In this document: one piece after another, positions 10,002 to 18,978 of the stretch
Numbering within the stretch: the stretch's first letter is position 1
How the letters are laid out: each line of letters begins with the position of its first letter
Source: Flavihumibacter sp. ZG627
Lineage (GTDB): Bacteria; Bacteroidota; Bacteroidia; Chitinophagales; Chitinophagaceae
Direction of reading: 5' to 3'
Assembly (NCBI RefSeq): GCF_000814325.1
Contig: NZ_JPHF01000002.1
Coordinates: forward strand, 310,001-374,000
DNA length: 64,000 nt
Position numbers and translations under genes: made by a program
Notes under the pieces: generated by a model
What the model saw: only the letters and a program-made list of their open reading frames with translations
Databases searched by the model: none
Told to the model about the DNA's origin: nothing

Positions 10002-11759
10002 ATGGCACAATTCTTCAAATACTTTTTCGCAGCGCTCCTGGCTCTCTTCGTTTTTGCATTGCTGACAGTTTTTCTATTGTTCGGTATTGCAGGCGCAGTG
10101 GCCTCACGGGAGGATGTGGTGATAGACCAGCATTCTGTTTTATACCTCGACCTGAGCAAACCGATTGCAGAACAGGCAAAGGAAGATCCTTTCGGACCAT
10201 TCAGTGGTAGCGATGATTTTGCTCAGCCGGGTGTTTTTGATATCGTGCGCCTTCTTCAGTTTGCAAAAAATGATGACGAGGTGGAAGGTATTTACCTGAA
10301 GGCAGGCTCCAATGCCAATGGCTTTGGCACCAATGAGGAAATCAGAACGGCTCTTAAAGATTTTAAGTCCTCCGGAAAGTTCATCATTGCCTATGGAGAA
10401 GTGATTCCTCAGCAGGCATACCATGTTGCCAATGTTGCTGGTAAAATATATACACATCCCAAAGGCGGAGTCGACTGGCGGGGATTTGGTCTTCAATATG
10501 TATTCTTTAAAAAAGCACTGGACCGGTTAGAAATTGAACCCCAGATTTTTTATGCAGGGAAATTTAAAAGTGCAACAGAACCATTCCGCGAAGAAGAAAT
10601 GACGCCGGCCAATGAATTACAATCCCGCGTTCTGCTGGAAGATCTTTACACTCATTTCCTCCATGAAACTGCTTTATCGCGTAAAAAAGATTCTGCTGAA
10701 TTAAGACGTTTGGCTGATTCAAATCGCATAAGGTCAGCATTAGATGCGGTCAATGCCGGACTAATTGATGGCATCAAATATGAAGATGAAGTGAAAGAAG
10801 AGATACGCCGACTTAGTAACAGCAAAAGCATTGACAAAATTTCTTTTGTGTCAATGGGAAAATATGCACAGGCAGTAAATTATAAACGTGGCGAAGGAAC
10901 CGACCGTATCGCTCTCATTTATGCAGAAGGAAATATCGTTGATGGGGCAGGTGATGCAGAAAATATTGGCGGTGACCGTTTCCGTAATTATATAAGAAAA
11001 GCCAGGCTTGATGATAAGGTGAGGGCAATAGTGATCAGGATAAATTCTGGTGGCGGCAGTGCCATGGCCAGCGAAAATATGTGGCGCGAATTGGAGCTTG
11101 CAAAAAATGATAAACCGGTTGTTATAAGTTTTGGAGACGTTGCAGCCTCGGGTGGGTATTATATGGCTTGTAATGCCGACAGTATTTTTGCCCAACCCAA
11201 TACCATTACCGGATCTATTGGCGTTTTTTCTATCATTCCTAATATGCAGGGTTTTTTCGGTAACAAACTGGGCGTCACTTTTGACGGAGTAGAAACCGGA
11301 CCCTATGCCAATTCACCATCAATTGTAGAACCTCTTTCTGAAACAGAACGACGTTTTTTTCAGCAGGATGTTGATAGTATCTATCATACATTTCTAACCC
11401 GGGTGGCTAATGGCAGGAAGATGCCAATTGCCGCTGCAGACAGTATCGGACAGGGTAGGGTATGGACGGGTAAAAGAGCAATTTCGCTTGGACTGGTTGA
11501 CAGAATCGGTGGATTGGTTGATGCCATGCATTCGGCTGCAGGCCTTGCTAAACTCAAAACTTACCGAATCCGCGAATACCCTGAAAAATTAAACATATTT
11601 GAACGCATTACAGGGGCCTACAAAAACACGGTTGAAACAAAATCAATTAAAGAAAGTTTTGGACCCGGGTTTTATGGAATTTATACCGAATGGCTTTCCA
11701 TCAAAGAATCCATCGGTAAAGTACAAGCGAAAATGCCATTCCGTTTGATCATTCGCTAA
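10002..11759 (+). CDS. sppA: Signal peptide peptidase SppA, 67K type
   Basis: A membrane-bound serine protease that degrades cleaved signal peptides. An N-terminal membrane helix (~residues 5-32) anchors a tandem Clp-protease-like fold, giving the long 67K form (585 residues). The catalytic Lys sits in the N-terminal repeat (AGKFKSATEPFREEEMT) and the catalytic Ser in the C-terminal repeat (DVAASGGYYMACNADSIFA), the split Ser-Lys dyad of E. coli SppA. SPxxGxIGV-type residues (ITGSIGVF) follow. It begins 59 bp after the divergent folK start, and an SRPBCC-like gene follows 12 bp later. Confidence 0.95.
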   Translation: MAQFFKYFFAALLALFVFALLTVFLLFGIAGAVASREDVVIDQHSVLYLDLSKPIAEQAKEDPFGPFSGSDDFAQPGVFDIVRLLQFAKNDDEVEGIYLKAGSNANGFGTNEEIRTALKDFKSSGKFIIAYGEVIPQQAYHVANVAGKIYTHPKGGVDWRGFGLQYVFFKKALDRLEIEPQIFYAGKFKSATEPFREEEMTPANELQSRVLLEDLYTHFLHETALSRKKDSAELRRLADSNRIRSALDAVNAGLIDGIKYEDEVKEEIRRLSNSKSIDKISFVSMGKYAQAVNYKRGEGTDRIALIYAEGNIVDGAGDAENIGGDRFRNYIRKARLDDKVRAIVIRINSGGGSAMASENMWRELELAKNDKPVVISFGDVAASGGYYMACNADSIFAQPNTITGSIGVFSIIPNMQGFFGNKLGVTFDGVETGPYANSPSIVEPLSETERRFFQQDVDSIYHTFLTRVANGRKMPIAAADSIGQGRVWTGKRAISLGLVDRIGGLVDAMHSAAGLAKLKTYRIREYPEKLNIFERITGAYKNTVETKSIKESFGPGFYGIYTEWLSIKESIGKVQAKMPFRLIIR

Positions 11760-11771
11760 TTCAATTACTTC

Positions 11772-12227
11772 ATGCGCTTAATAAAACTGGTACTCATCAG
11801 TGCTGTTGTCTTTTTTTTATTGCTCACTGCCATGAGCCTGTTAATACCTTCCAGTATAAGGATATCACGTGCCATTGATATCCGATCAGCTGGTAATAAT
11901 GTGCTTCCTTATTTGAAAGACCAGTCAAAATGGCCTCTGTGGAATGCATATTTTAAAGACAGTAGTAAGAAATTTACAGTAAGTACAATCAGTAGCACAG
12001 ATAGCCTGGTACTTACACGCTGGAAGGCTGGAGATAAAATATTTCAAAGCGGTATGGCTGTTTATAACCAGGTGGAAGGAACCGTTACCGTTCAATGGTA
12101 TTTTGATTTTACCCTGAGCTGGTACCCCTGGGAAAAGATCGCAAGTATTATATATGATGGACAATTGGGCACCCCCATGCAGGAAAGTCTTACCGATCTT
12201 AAGACGCTTGTGGAAGCGAATCCTTAA
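11772..12227 (+). CDS. Membrane-anchored SRPBCC-like protein
   Basis: One N-terminal membrane helix or signal anchor (residues ~5-25) is followed by ~125 residues. These resemble the polyketide-cyclase/SRPBCC fold common in Bacteroidota: RAIDIRSAGNNVLPYLKDQ, then KWPLWNAYF, then a final helix (TDLKTLVEANP). Proteins of this fold bind hydrophobic ligands; no ligand is suggested here. It sits between sppA and a DUF2911 gene with 12- and 24-bp gaps, so the three probably form an envelope-associated operon. Fold assignment is by pattern only. Confidence 0.55.
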   Translation: MRLIKLVLISAVVFFLLLTAMSLLIPSSIRISRAIDIRSAGNNVLPYLKDQSKWPLWNAYFKDSSKKFTVSTISSTDSLVLTRWKAGDKIFQSGMAVYNQVEGTVTVQWYFDFTLSWYPWEKIASIIYDGQLGTPMQESLTDLKTLVEANP

Positions 12228-12251
12228 CTTTAAAAGATAAAAATCAGCTAT

Positions 12252-12743
12252 ATGAAGTATTTATTTCTGGTAATCATTGCTATTTCAAGCATTTTGCCTG
12301 CCTGTGCCCAGCAACAAAGAAAAAGTCCGCACGAAACTGTGAGTGCCGGCCACATAAGTGTAACTTATGGCAGGCCTGCAAAGAAAGATCGGGAAATTTT
12401 TGGTGCGCTGGTGCCATATGGTAAAGTATGGCGTGCAGGTGCTGATGAAGCAACAGAAATCACTTTTACAACAGATGGAAGCCTGGGAGGAAAACCTGTA
12501 AAAGCGGGAACCTATACACTATTCACTATTCCTGGAGAGAAAGAATGGAAAATTATTCTAAATAGCCAGTTAAAGCAGTGGGGTGCTTATGAGTATGACA
12601 AGCACAAAGGTAAAAACGTGCTGGAAGTTACAGCACCGGTAAAACAATTATCAGCTCCCGTTGAATCTTTTACGATCAGAGTTGATAATGGCCAGTTGAT
12701 CATGGAATGGGATAAAACCCAGGTGGCAGTTCCGGTATCCTGA
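12252..12743 (+). CDS. DUF2911 domain protein, exported
   Basis: A signal peptide (ending ACAQQQ) precedes a DUF2911 domain, recognised by SVTYGRPAKKDREIFG, VPYGKVWRAGADEAT and KAGTYTLFTIPGE. This family is abundant in Bacteroidota and has no established function. The length (163 residues) is that of a single domain. It is the last gene of the sppA group and converges on bioA with a 10-bp gap. Confidence 0.85.
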   Translation: MKYLFLVIIAISSILPACAQQQRKSPHETVSAGHISVTYGRPAKKDREIFGALVPYGKVWRAGADEATEITFTTDGSLGGKPVKAGTYTLFTIPGEKEWKIILNSQLKQWGAYEYDKHKGKNVLEVTAPVKQLSAPVESFTIRVDNGQLIMEWDKTQVAVPVS

Positions 12744-12753
12744 TAGATTTTAT

Positions 12754-14058
12754 TTAAGGAAATAATTCATCCAGTATGGCTTCCGTCACCTTTGTCAGGA
12801 AGCCATACTCGTTTTCAGTTATACAATAAGGGGGCATAAAATATACTGTATTGCCCAGCGGACGCAGATACACTCCCTTTTCAAGAGCTTTTTCCGTCAC
12901 GATCCTGCTGATTTCATTCAGGTACACATCTTCTCCCGTATTTATTTCGAAAGCAAGTATGGTTCCCGATACACGGGTGTTTTTAATAACATTCCTGGAT
13001 TCATATTTTTCTTTTAGTTTTTCTTCAAATACTACATTCAATTTACAGATCCTTTCAATGCCTTCCCTTGCCGCTGGTTCCAGCAAAAGCTCCAGGCTGG
13101 CAATGGCAGCTGTGCATGCCAGTGGGTTTGCAGTGAAGGAATGACCATGAAAAAAAGTTTTTTTTCTATCGTCACTTAAATATGCTTCATAAATTTTCTT
13201 TGTACAGGCAGTAATTCCTAAAGGCATCACCCCACCAGTTAAACCTTTTGATAAGCAAATGATATCTGGTTTCTGCTTCAGGTAATCACTGGCAAATAGC
13301 CTTCCTGTTCTCCCAAATCCCGTCATAACTTCATCCGCTATACAAATAATTCCCCTGGCCTTCACTTTTTCCAGCACACCATTTAACAGCCGGGGGTCCA
13401 TAAGTTTTATACCACCTGCTCCCTGAACAAGTGGTTCATAAATGAATGCTGCTATTTTTTGTCCCTCCTTTTCAAGAAGATTGTCCAACTCTCCGCCATT
13501 GCCTGATGTTGGCGTATCAATAAAGCATACATCAAAAAGCAGATCATGAAATGGGCGGGTAAAAACACTGCGGTCACTTACAGACATAGCTCCGAATGTA
13601 TCGCCATGGTAAGAGTTATTGAATGCAAGAATGGTTCGGCGGGGTGTCGGTGAATCCTCCGATTCAGTCGTTCCCTTGTTCCACCAATATTGAAGCGCCA
13701 TTTTGAGTGCTACCTCAGTGGAAGTTGAGCCGTTGTCGGAATAAAATATGCGCGAAAAATCACCCGGAAGCAGCGGAATCAAACGGTCGGCAAGAGCTAT
13801 CGCAGGCTGGTGGGTAAAGCCTGCAAAGATTATATGTTCCAGAACCAGTGCCTGCTGGTAAAGCTTTTCTGCTATATAAGGATGGGAATGACCGTGAAGA
13901 TTCACCCACCAGCTACTGATGGCATCAAGGTATTTATTCCCCTTTTCATCAAAAAGCCAGCTACCTTTCCCGGATTCGATGAAGATGGGTTCGGGAGATT
14001 CCTTCTGCGGGGTAAAGGGATGCCAGATCAGCTCCCTGTCTTTCTCTATCCAGTTCAT
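12754..14058 (-). CDS. bioA: Adenosylmethionine-8-amino-7-oxononanoate transaminase
   Basis: A class III PLP aminotransferase that converts KAPA to DAPA in biotin synthesis with SAM as amino donor. It is distinguished from other class III enzymes by WHPFTPQ at the N-terminus and SSWWVNLHGHSHPYI. The PLP Lys is in LSKGLTGGVMPLG, with the pyridine-N Asp in IADEVMTGFGRTG. Length 434 residues is normal. No other bio genes are adjacent, so biotin genes are scattered in this genome. The start ATG gives the usual MNWIEKDRELIWHPF opening. Confidence 0.95.
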   Translation of the reverse strand: MNWIEKDRELIWHPFTPQKESPEPIFIESGKGSWLFDEKGNKYLDAISSWWVNLHGHSHPYIAEKLYQQALVLEHIIFAGFTHQPAIALADRLIPLLPGDFSRIFYSDNGSTSTEVALKMALQYWWNKGTTESEDSPTPRRTILAFNNSYHGDTFGAMSVSDRSVFTRPFHDLLFDVCFIDTPTSGNGGELDNLLEKEGQKIAAFIYEPLVQGAGGIKLMDPRLLNGVLEKVKARGIICIADEVMTGFGRTGRLFASDYLKQKPDIICLSKGLTGGVMPLGITACTKKIYEAYLSDDRKKTFFHGHSFTANPLACTAAIASLELLLEPAAREGIERICKLNVVFEEKLKEKYESRNVIKNTRVSGTILAFEINTGEDVYLNEISRIVTEKALEKGVYLRPLGNTVYFMPPYCITENEYGFLTKVTEAILDELFP

Positions 14059-14174
14059 GCCGTAAAACTAGGTTAAAGCCTTCAGCCTACCATTCAATAC
14101 CATAAACGTCCATTTGTATTTTTTTATCTACATGCAACGGCCAACAATAATACCTTGTCAGTTTAATCAGAATA

Positions 14175-14747
14175 ATGACAACAGAACACCAATTGGTGCA
14201 GGATTGCCTGAAAGGGAAGCCATCGGCGCAGAAAGCGCTCTATGAACTGTTTGCATCCCGGATGTTAGGTGTTTGTTACCGGTACACCAAATCAATGTCT
14301 GATGCAGAAGATGTGTTGCAGGAGGGGTTCGTGAAGGTGTTCCATTACCTTTCACAGTTTAGGGGCGAAGGCGACCTTGGTGCCTGGATTCGCCGGATAA
14401 TGGTTACAACAGCTATCAATTATCTTAAGAAAAACAGTCGATACCAGTTTGATCTTTCATTCAGTGCCGACGAAAATCATTTCCTTCATCCTGTATCACC
14501 CGATGATCCGGAAATGATGCTTGATGCCAAGCAGCTGGCTGATATCGTGCGACAACTTCCGCCCGGTTACCAGGCCATCTTTAACCTGCATGCAATTGAA
14601 GGATACACTCATGTGGAAATCAGCAGTATGCTGGGGATCCACGAAGGAACATCAAGATCACAATATGCCAGAGCCCGCAACCTGTTGATAACATGGTTGG
14701 AAAAAGAATCTGAATCAACTAAACAAACCCGATATGCCCGGTCCTGA
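14175..14747 (+). CDS. RNA polymerase sigma factor, ECF type
   Basis: A 190-residue group IV sigma factor. Region 2 spans ~22-90 (LYELFASRMLGVCYRY, then DAEDVLQEGFVKVF). Region 4 spans ~125-180 (LPPGYQAIFNLHAIEGYTHVEISSMLGIHEGTSRSQYARAR). It overlaps the next gene by 14 bp. That gene encodes a membrane-spanning protein with a short cytoplasmic N-terminus, the layout expected of a sigma/anti-sigma pair. The target promoters are unknown; autoregulation of the downstream four-gene cluster is plausible. Confidence 0.92.
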   Translation: MTTEHQLVQDCLKGKPSAQKALYELFASRMLGVCYRYTKSMSDAEDVLQEGFVKVFHYLSQFRGEGDLGAWIRRIMVTTAINYLKKNSRYQFDLSFSADENHFLHPVSPDDPEMMLDAKQLADIVRQLPPGYQAIFNLHAIEGYTHVEISSMLGIHEGTSRSQYARARNLLITWLEKESESTKQTRYARS

Positions 14748-16209
14748 ATTCGATAGAACTTTACAAGCTAAAATGCAGGAACTGCAGCTTGAGCCTTCCC
14801 CGGCAGTATGGGAGGGGGTAGAGGCACAGCTCCATAAAAGAAAGCGAAGGAGAGGTGTAATTTGGTTTTTCATGCTCGCATCGTTACTGACAGCCGGCGG
14901 AATTACCTGGTATAATCAAAACAGCACTTCTCCCGTCGCCTTAAACAAAACAGAAAATAAGGATTCCCACCCATCAACTACTGAGAGAAATAACAGTACT
15001 CTGCTACAGAAAAAAATAAATGAAGTTGATCTTATAAAACAGGATAAAAATTATAGAGAGCTTGATAAAACTGATCTGAATAATAATACTAACAGCCAAC
15101 ATAAAAGTATTGCAGACCTGGATTCAAAAATAATCAACGAGAGAAAGTCCAATCCGGATGCGGCCATAAGTCAAAGAGATATTGATAATCTCAGGGCAAA
15201 TAAAAATAAATCTAACAGACATCCTAATGCCTTCTCAACTACAAAGCAGGTGGAATTGGTATTAATAGAAAAGGATATTAAGAATAGCAGGGTAGTTACT
15301 AAGAAAACTATTACAGCTGAAGTTGGAGAAAAACTTTCAATGGAAGTGGATATTCCGAATGATCCAAATGCGTATACAAGATTTTCACTCCATAACCATT
15401 CAAAAGATTTTATTATTCATGAACCGCGCCGTGATGTTGGAGATAATAACCTTGTCGTTCAAAACTCTTTACCTAAAAAGAAAGATGAAAGTAAAAAGCT
15501 TAGCTGGAATATAGACTTTGGATTAGGTGCAAGTTCGCTTCAGGAAGGCATCCTTCAGCAGTATAATGCTGTAGCAAATGATTACCTGGCACCTGCCTCT
15601 GTTCCGGCCGGATTAGCAGCTATCCAAAGAAGGCCATCCGCTGTTACAGCAGCACCGGCATTTAAGATAGGTGCTTCCCTCAGCAGACCACTTAGCAAAC
15701 GTACTGCAGTATCTGTTGGACTTCAGTACAACTACATGTCTAATAAAATTGAAATCGGAAAACCTGTGGATTCTGTTTTGACTTTATATGGACAGGACCA
15801 GCAACGTCTCGATGTGGGGGCAGCCTATAATGGAGCAGGTAATAATGGAGAGGCATTTTATAACCGCTACCATCTTCTACAGATGCCGTTGGAATTCGCC
15901 TGGAACTTTGACCGTGCTGAAAGATGGTGGTGGAACAGCGGATTGACTATCGGATACCTTATTGGCAGTGATGCACTTCTCTATAATAAACAGGCCGGAG
16001 TATATTACCGTGATAACAATGCCTTGAATAAATGGCAAACAGGCATTCACACTTCCATAAATTATGGTTTGCTACGATCTGATATCCTTAAGGTGGCTGT
16101 AGGTCCTTTTGCCAGCTACCAGTTGAATTCACCTGAACATACCAATTCGAAGAAACACCTCCTGATGATTGGCATCGGGGCAAGGATACAGTTCAAAGCC
16201 AAAAACTAA
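14734..16209 (+). CDS. Putative anti-sigma/outer-membrane barrel-like protein
   Basis: N-terminal ~45 residues are charged and probably cytoplasmic (KRKRRR just before the membrane). A single membrane helix at ~46-62 follows, then a long Asn/Lys-rich hydrophilic stretch (~70-255). The C-terminal ~230 residues alternate like a beta-barrel or beta-rich porin-family domain (WNIDFGLGASSLQEG, RTAVSVGLQYNYMS, ending GIGARIQFKAKN). This combination downstream of an ECF sigma is common in Bacteroidota; the N-terminus may hold the sigma factor at the membrane. An inner-membrane helix and a barrel on one chain is odd, so the barrel-like part may be a periplasmic beta-domain. The start overlaps the sigma gene by 14 bp. 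Confidence 0.6.
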   Translation: MPGPEFDRTLQAKMQELQLEPSPAVWEGVEAQLHKRKRRRGVIWFFMLASLLTAGGITWYNQNSTSPVALNKTENKDSHPSTTERNNSTLLQKKINEVDLIKQDKNYRELDKTDLNNNTNSQHKSIADLDSKIINERKSNPDAAISQRDIDNLRANKNKSNRHPNAFSTTKQVELVLIEKDIKNSRVVTKKTITAEVGEKLSMEVDIPNDPNAYTRFSLHNHSKDFIIHEPRRDVGDNNLVVQNSLPKKKDESKKLSWNIDFGLGASSLQEGILQQYNAVANDYLAPASVPAGLAAIQRRPSAVTAAPAFKIGASLSRPLSKRTAVSVGLQYNYMSNKIEIGKPVDSVLTLYGQDQQRLDVGAAYNGAGNNGEAFYNRYHLLQMPLEFAWNFDRAERWWWNSGLTIGYLIGSDALLYNKQAGVYYRDNNALNKWQTGIHTSINYGLLRSDILKVAVGPFASYQLNSPEHTNSKKHLLMIGIGARIQFKAKN

Positions 16210-16214
16210 CAAAT

Positions 16215-17456
16215 ATGAAACAGGTAATTAAAATGAGGATGGCATTCTCAATGGTCCTCGCATGCCTTTTACTCAGCTCTTGTGTAAAGGACCGTATTAC
16301 CAGAACCTATTCGATCAGGACGCCGATCTATGCTTCTAAATCGGCTATTCTTGCTGGCCTTAGTGCGGAAGAGCCAAAACCAATTGATAAGACAGGGAAA
16401 ATATGGTGGTATGGTAACTATATTTTCATGAACGATCCGGGTAATGGTATTCATATCATCAATAATAGTGATCCGTCAAGGCCTTTGGTAAAAGCCTTTA
16501 TAAAACTTCCCGGCAATATTGATATAGCAGTAAAAGGAAATATTCTTTATGCTGATCTCTATGCCGACATGCTGGCAATTGATATCTCAGACCCCATGAA
16601 TCCCGTTCAGAAAAAACTTGTTGAAAATATTTTTCCCGAACGCAATTACCAGTATGGTTACAACACCAACCCCGATCAGATAATTATTGGCTGGAATTCA
16701 AAAGATACCATAGTTGAAGTAGATGGCCCTATAAATACCCCAGGATGGTTCTGTGTCAATTGTGAAGTTGCTTTTTCTAACGGTGATACAAAAGCAGGGG
16801 GCGATGGCATAGGCGGATCAATGGCCCGCTTTTCGATCGTGAATGATTACCTGTATACTGTTAGCACTTCAACGCTTTCTTCTTTTACCATCGCAAAACC
16901 AGAAGACCCAACACTCGTTCATACTAACCCTTTTGGTTGGAATATTGAAACTGTATTTCCTTTCCGCGATAAATTGTTTATAGGATCATCCTCTGGTATG
17001 TTCATAGCAGATATTTCCAATCCGGCAAGTCCACAACTTGTAGGCAGTTTCTCTCATGCAAATGCCTGCGATCCGGTGGTTGCCGATGAAAATCATGCAT
17101 ATGTAACATTGCGTACAGGTACTGAATGTATGGGAACCTCAAACCAACTTGATGTCCTTGACATAACCAATATCAGCAACCCTGTATTGCTAAAGACCTA
17201 TTCAATGGCTAATCCATTTGGACTTGGAATTAAGGGCGACTTTTTATATATCTGCGATGGTGATGCCGGCCTGAAAGTTTTCAATAAAAAACAACCCCTG
17301 AACATTCAAGCCGTACAGCGCGTAGAGGTGGCCGATACCTATGATGTGATTATTCGACAGTCACTTCTTATACTTGTGGCCGGCGATGGATTGAGACAAT
17401 ACAGAATTGGGGATGATGGAAAACTTTCGCATTTAAGTACGCTGAAGACCAACTGA
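16215..17456 (+). CDS. LVIVD-repeat lipoprotein (beta-propeller)
   Basis: A lipoprotein signal (LLLSSCVKD, Cys at ~23) leads into repeated units of the LVIVD type: GIHIINNSDPSRP, MLAIDISDPMNPV, MFIADISNPASPQLV, LDVLDITNISNPVLL, GLKVFNKKQP. These build a surface-exposed beta-propeller. The function of LVIVD proteins is unknown; binding or scaffolding at the outer membrane is the usual guess. It lies 5 bp after the barrel-like gene, and its stop overlaps the next start by one base, so the cluster is an operon under the ECF sigma. Confidence 0.85.
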   Translation: MKQVIKMRMAFSMVLACLLLSSCVKDRITRTYSIRTPIYASKSAILAGLSAEEPKPIDKTGKIWWYGNYIFMNDPGNGIHIINNSDPSRPLVKAFIKLPGNIDIAVKGNILYADLYADMLAIDISDPMNPVQKKLVENIFPERNYQYGYNTNPDQIIIGWNSKDTIVEVDGPINTPGWFCVNCEVAFSNGDTKAGGDGIGGSMARFSIVNDYLYTVSTSTLSSFTIAKPEDPTLVHTNPFGWNIETVFPFRDKLFIGSSSGMFIADISNPASPQLVGSFSHANACDPVVADENHAYVTLRTGTECMGTSNQLDVLDITNISNPVLLKTYSMANPFGLGIKGDFLYICDGDAGLKVFNKKQPLNIQAVQRVEVADTYDVIIRQSLLILVAGDGLRQYRIGDDGKLSHLSTLKTN

Positions 17457-17974
17457 TGAAAAGAATAATTTTGTTATTGATAATGCTCTCTGGATGGCAG
17501 TTCGTTCATGCACAGCAAAACTTTAAGTTCCGTTCATTGAACACTGTTGGCTTACTTATTGGCTCATCAGAAAGAGCTGGTGAACTACATACCGTTAATG
17601 GCATTACCCGTAATAATTGGTTTGCAGGTATAGGATTGGGATGGGATAATTATCGTATTAGCAGCTTTCCGTTGTATGCATCCTTTGCACGTGAATGGAG
17701 AGTGGTGAAAAATGCATTATTTGTTGGTGCTGACGGGGGTGCAAATTTCAGTGAATACCGACCCGGTTGGTTTGCAAGGGGAGGAGTTGGATATAAGATC
17801 GGTGTTGGCAAAACGGGATCTGCAGTACTGTTTGATATAGGTCATAGCTTCAAGCAGGTTATCCAGCCTCGTAAAGATGTACAACCTTGCGTCATAGCGC
17901 CATGCCCGGAGAATATTGATATATACAATTATAAACTAAGCAGGGTATCATTAAGAATGGGCCTTCAGTTCTGA
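17456..17974 (+). CDS. Small exported beta-rich protein, unrecognised
   Basis: A clear signal peptide (MKRIILLLIMLSGWQFVHAQ) and ~150 residues of alternating, aromatic-rich strands (WFAGIGLGWDNYR, WFARGGVGYKIGV), ending LRMGLQF, an outer-membrane barrel-like C-terminus. Two Cys lie close together (CVIAPCPEN). No known family is recognised. It is the last gene of the sigma/LVIVD operon (ATGA overlap with the LVIVD gene), so it probably works with the LVIVD protein at the outer membrane. Confidence 0.7.
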   Translation: MKRIILLLIMLSGWQFVHAQQNFKFRSLNTVGLLIGSSERAGELHTVNGITRNNWFAGIGLGWDNYRISSFPLYASFAREWRVVKNALFVGADGGANFSEYRPGWFARGGVGYKIGVGKTGSAVLFDIGHSFKQVIQPRKDVQPCVIAPCPENIDIYNYKLSRVSLRMGLQF

Positions 17975-17975
17975 T

Positions 17976-18920
17976 CTATTCAATTGGATCATCTTGTTTG
18001 AGAAACCGCAGGTTTCTCAGAATGCCCTTATACTTAGAACGCTTAAGTGGTGAATGGCGAAACAAACTCCTGAAACGCTCTTCCCCCAGCAATTCCCAAT
18101 CGCCAGATGTCATATTCAATATTCCCGGTATCGGACTAAATGCCGGCTCCTTAGTAGGTTGGGAAAACCTGTTCCATGGACAAACATCCTGGCAGATATC
18201 ACACCCAAACATCCAGTTGTTGAATTTTCCCTGCATCTCAGAGGGGATCAGTAAATCTTTCAGTTCTATAGTAAAATAGGAAATGCACTGGCTGCCATTA
18301 ATTGTTTTATCAGGTAAAATAGCATCGGTAGGACAAGCTTCTATACAACGGGTACAGGTACCGCAATAATCTTTGGTATAAAGATCATCATATTCCAATT
18401 CAAGATCCGTTATAAGGGTTGCTAGAAAAAAGAAAGAGCCCGCTTCTTTGTTGATCAGGTTGCCATTTTTTCCAATCCAGCCAAGGCCACTTTCCCTTGC
18501 CCAGGATCTTTCCAGCACGGGTGCTGAATCTACAAAGCCCCTTCCATTCACATCTCCTGCCAATTCGCGTATACGAAACAGTAAGTGATGCAGTTTTTCC
18601 CTGATTACTTCATGGTAATCATGGCCATATGCATATTTAGATATCCCGGGAAGATTTTTTTCCTGCACTTCTTCAGGGTAATAATTCATGAGTAGGGTAA
18701 TAACGGACTTTGCACCAGGCACCAATTTGCTCGGGTCAACCCGAAGGTCAAAATGATTTGCCATGTATGACATGCTGCCATGGTAATTATTATTTAACCA
18801 GTTTTCAAGGCGCCTTGCATCGTCATCCAATCGTCTGCTTCTTGCAATTCCACAATGCAGAAATCCAAGTTCAGCAGCATAGCTTTTTATCTTTTCAGAA
18901 ATTTTAATCTCGAAATTCAA
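17976..18920 (-). CDS. queG: Epoxyqueuosine reductase
   Basis: The cobalamin-dependent enzyme that reduces epoxyqueuosine to queuosine at tRNA position 34. Two ferredoxin-type [4Fe-4S] motifs are present: CGTCTRCIEACPTDAI and CDICQDVCPWNRF. The family also shows YAYGHDYHEVIREKL and ESGLGWIGKNGNL. Length 314 residues fits QueG. The HEAT-like C-terminal extension of longer homologues is absent. queD, another queuosine gene, is ~10 kb away. The gene converges on the LVIVD operon with a 1-bp gap. Confidence 0.95.
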   Translation of the reverse strand: MNFEIKISEKIKSYAAELGFLHCGIARSRRLDDDARRLENWLNNNYHGSMSYMANHFDLRVDPSKLVPGAKSVITLLMNYYPEEVQEKNLPGISKYAYGHDYHEVIREKLHHLLFRIRELAGDVNGRGFVDSAPVLERSWARESGLGWIGKNGNLINKEAGSFFFLATLITDLELEYDDLYTKDYCGTCTRCIEACPTDAILPDKTINGSQCISYFTIELKDLLIPSEMQGKFNNWMFGCDICQDVCPWNRFSQPTKEPAFSPIPGILNMTSGDWELLGEERFRSLFRHSPLKRSKYKGILRNLRFLKQDDPIE

Positions 18921-18978
18921 AGAAAATGTTTTGTTAAAATCAAATTTCTATTATTTTTCGGGTTCTAAACCCATCCTT

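Noticed and set aside
17999-18019. Terminator hairpin GAGAAACC/GGTTTCTC
   Set aside because: It lies inside the queG coding end with no T-run; a good stem by chance or for mRNA, but not an intrinsic terminator.
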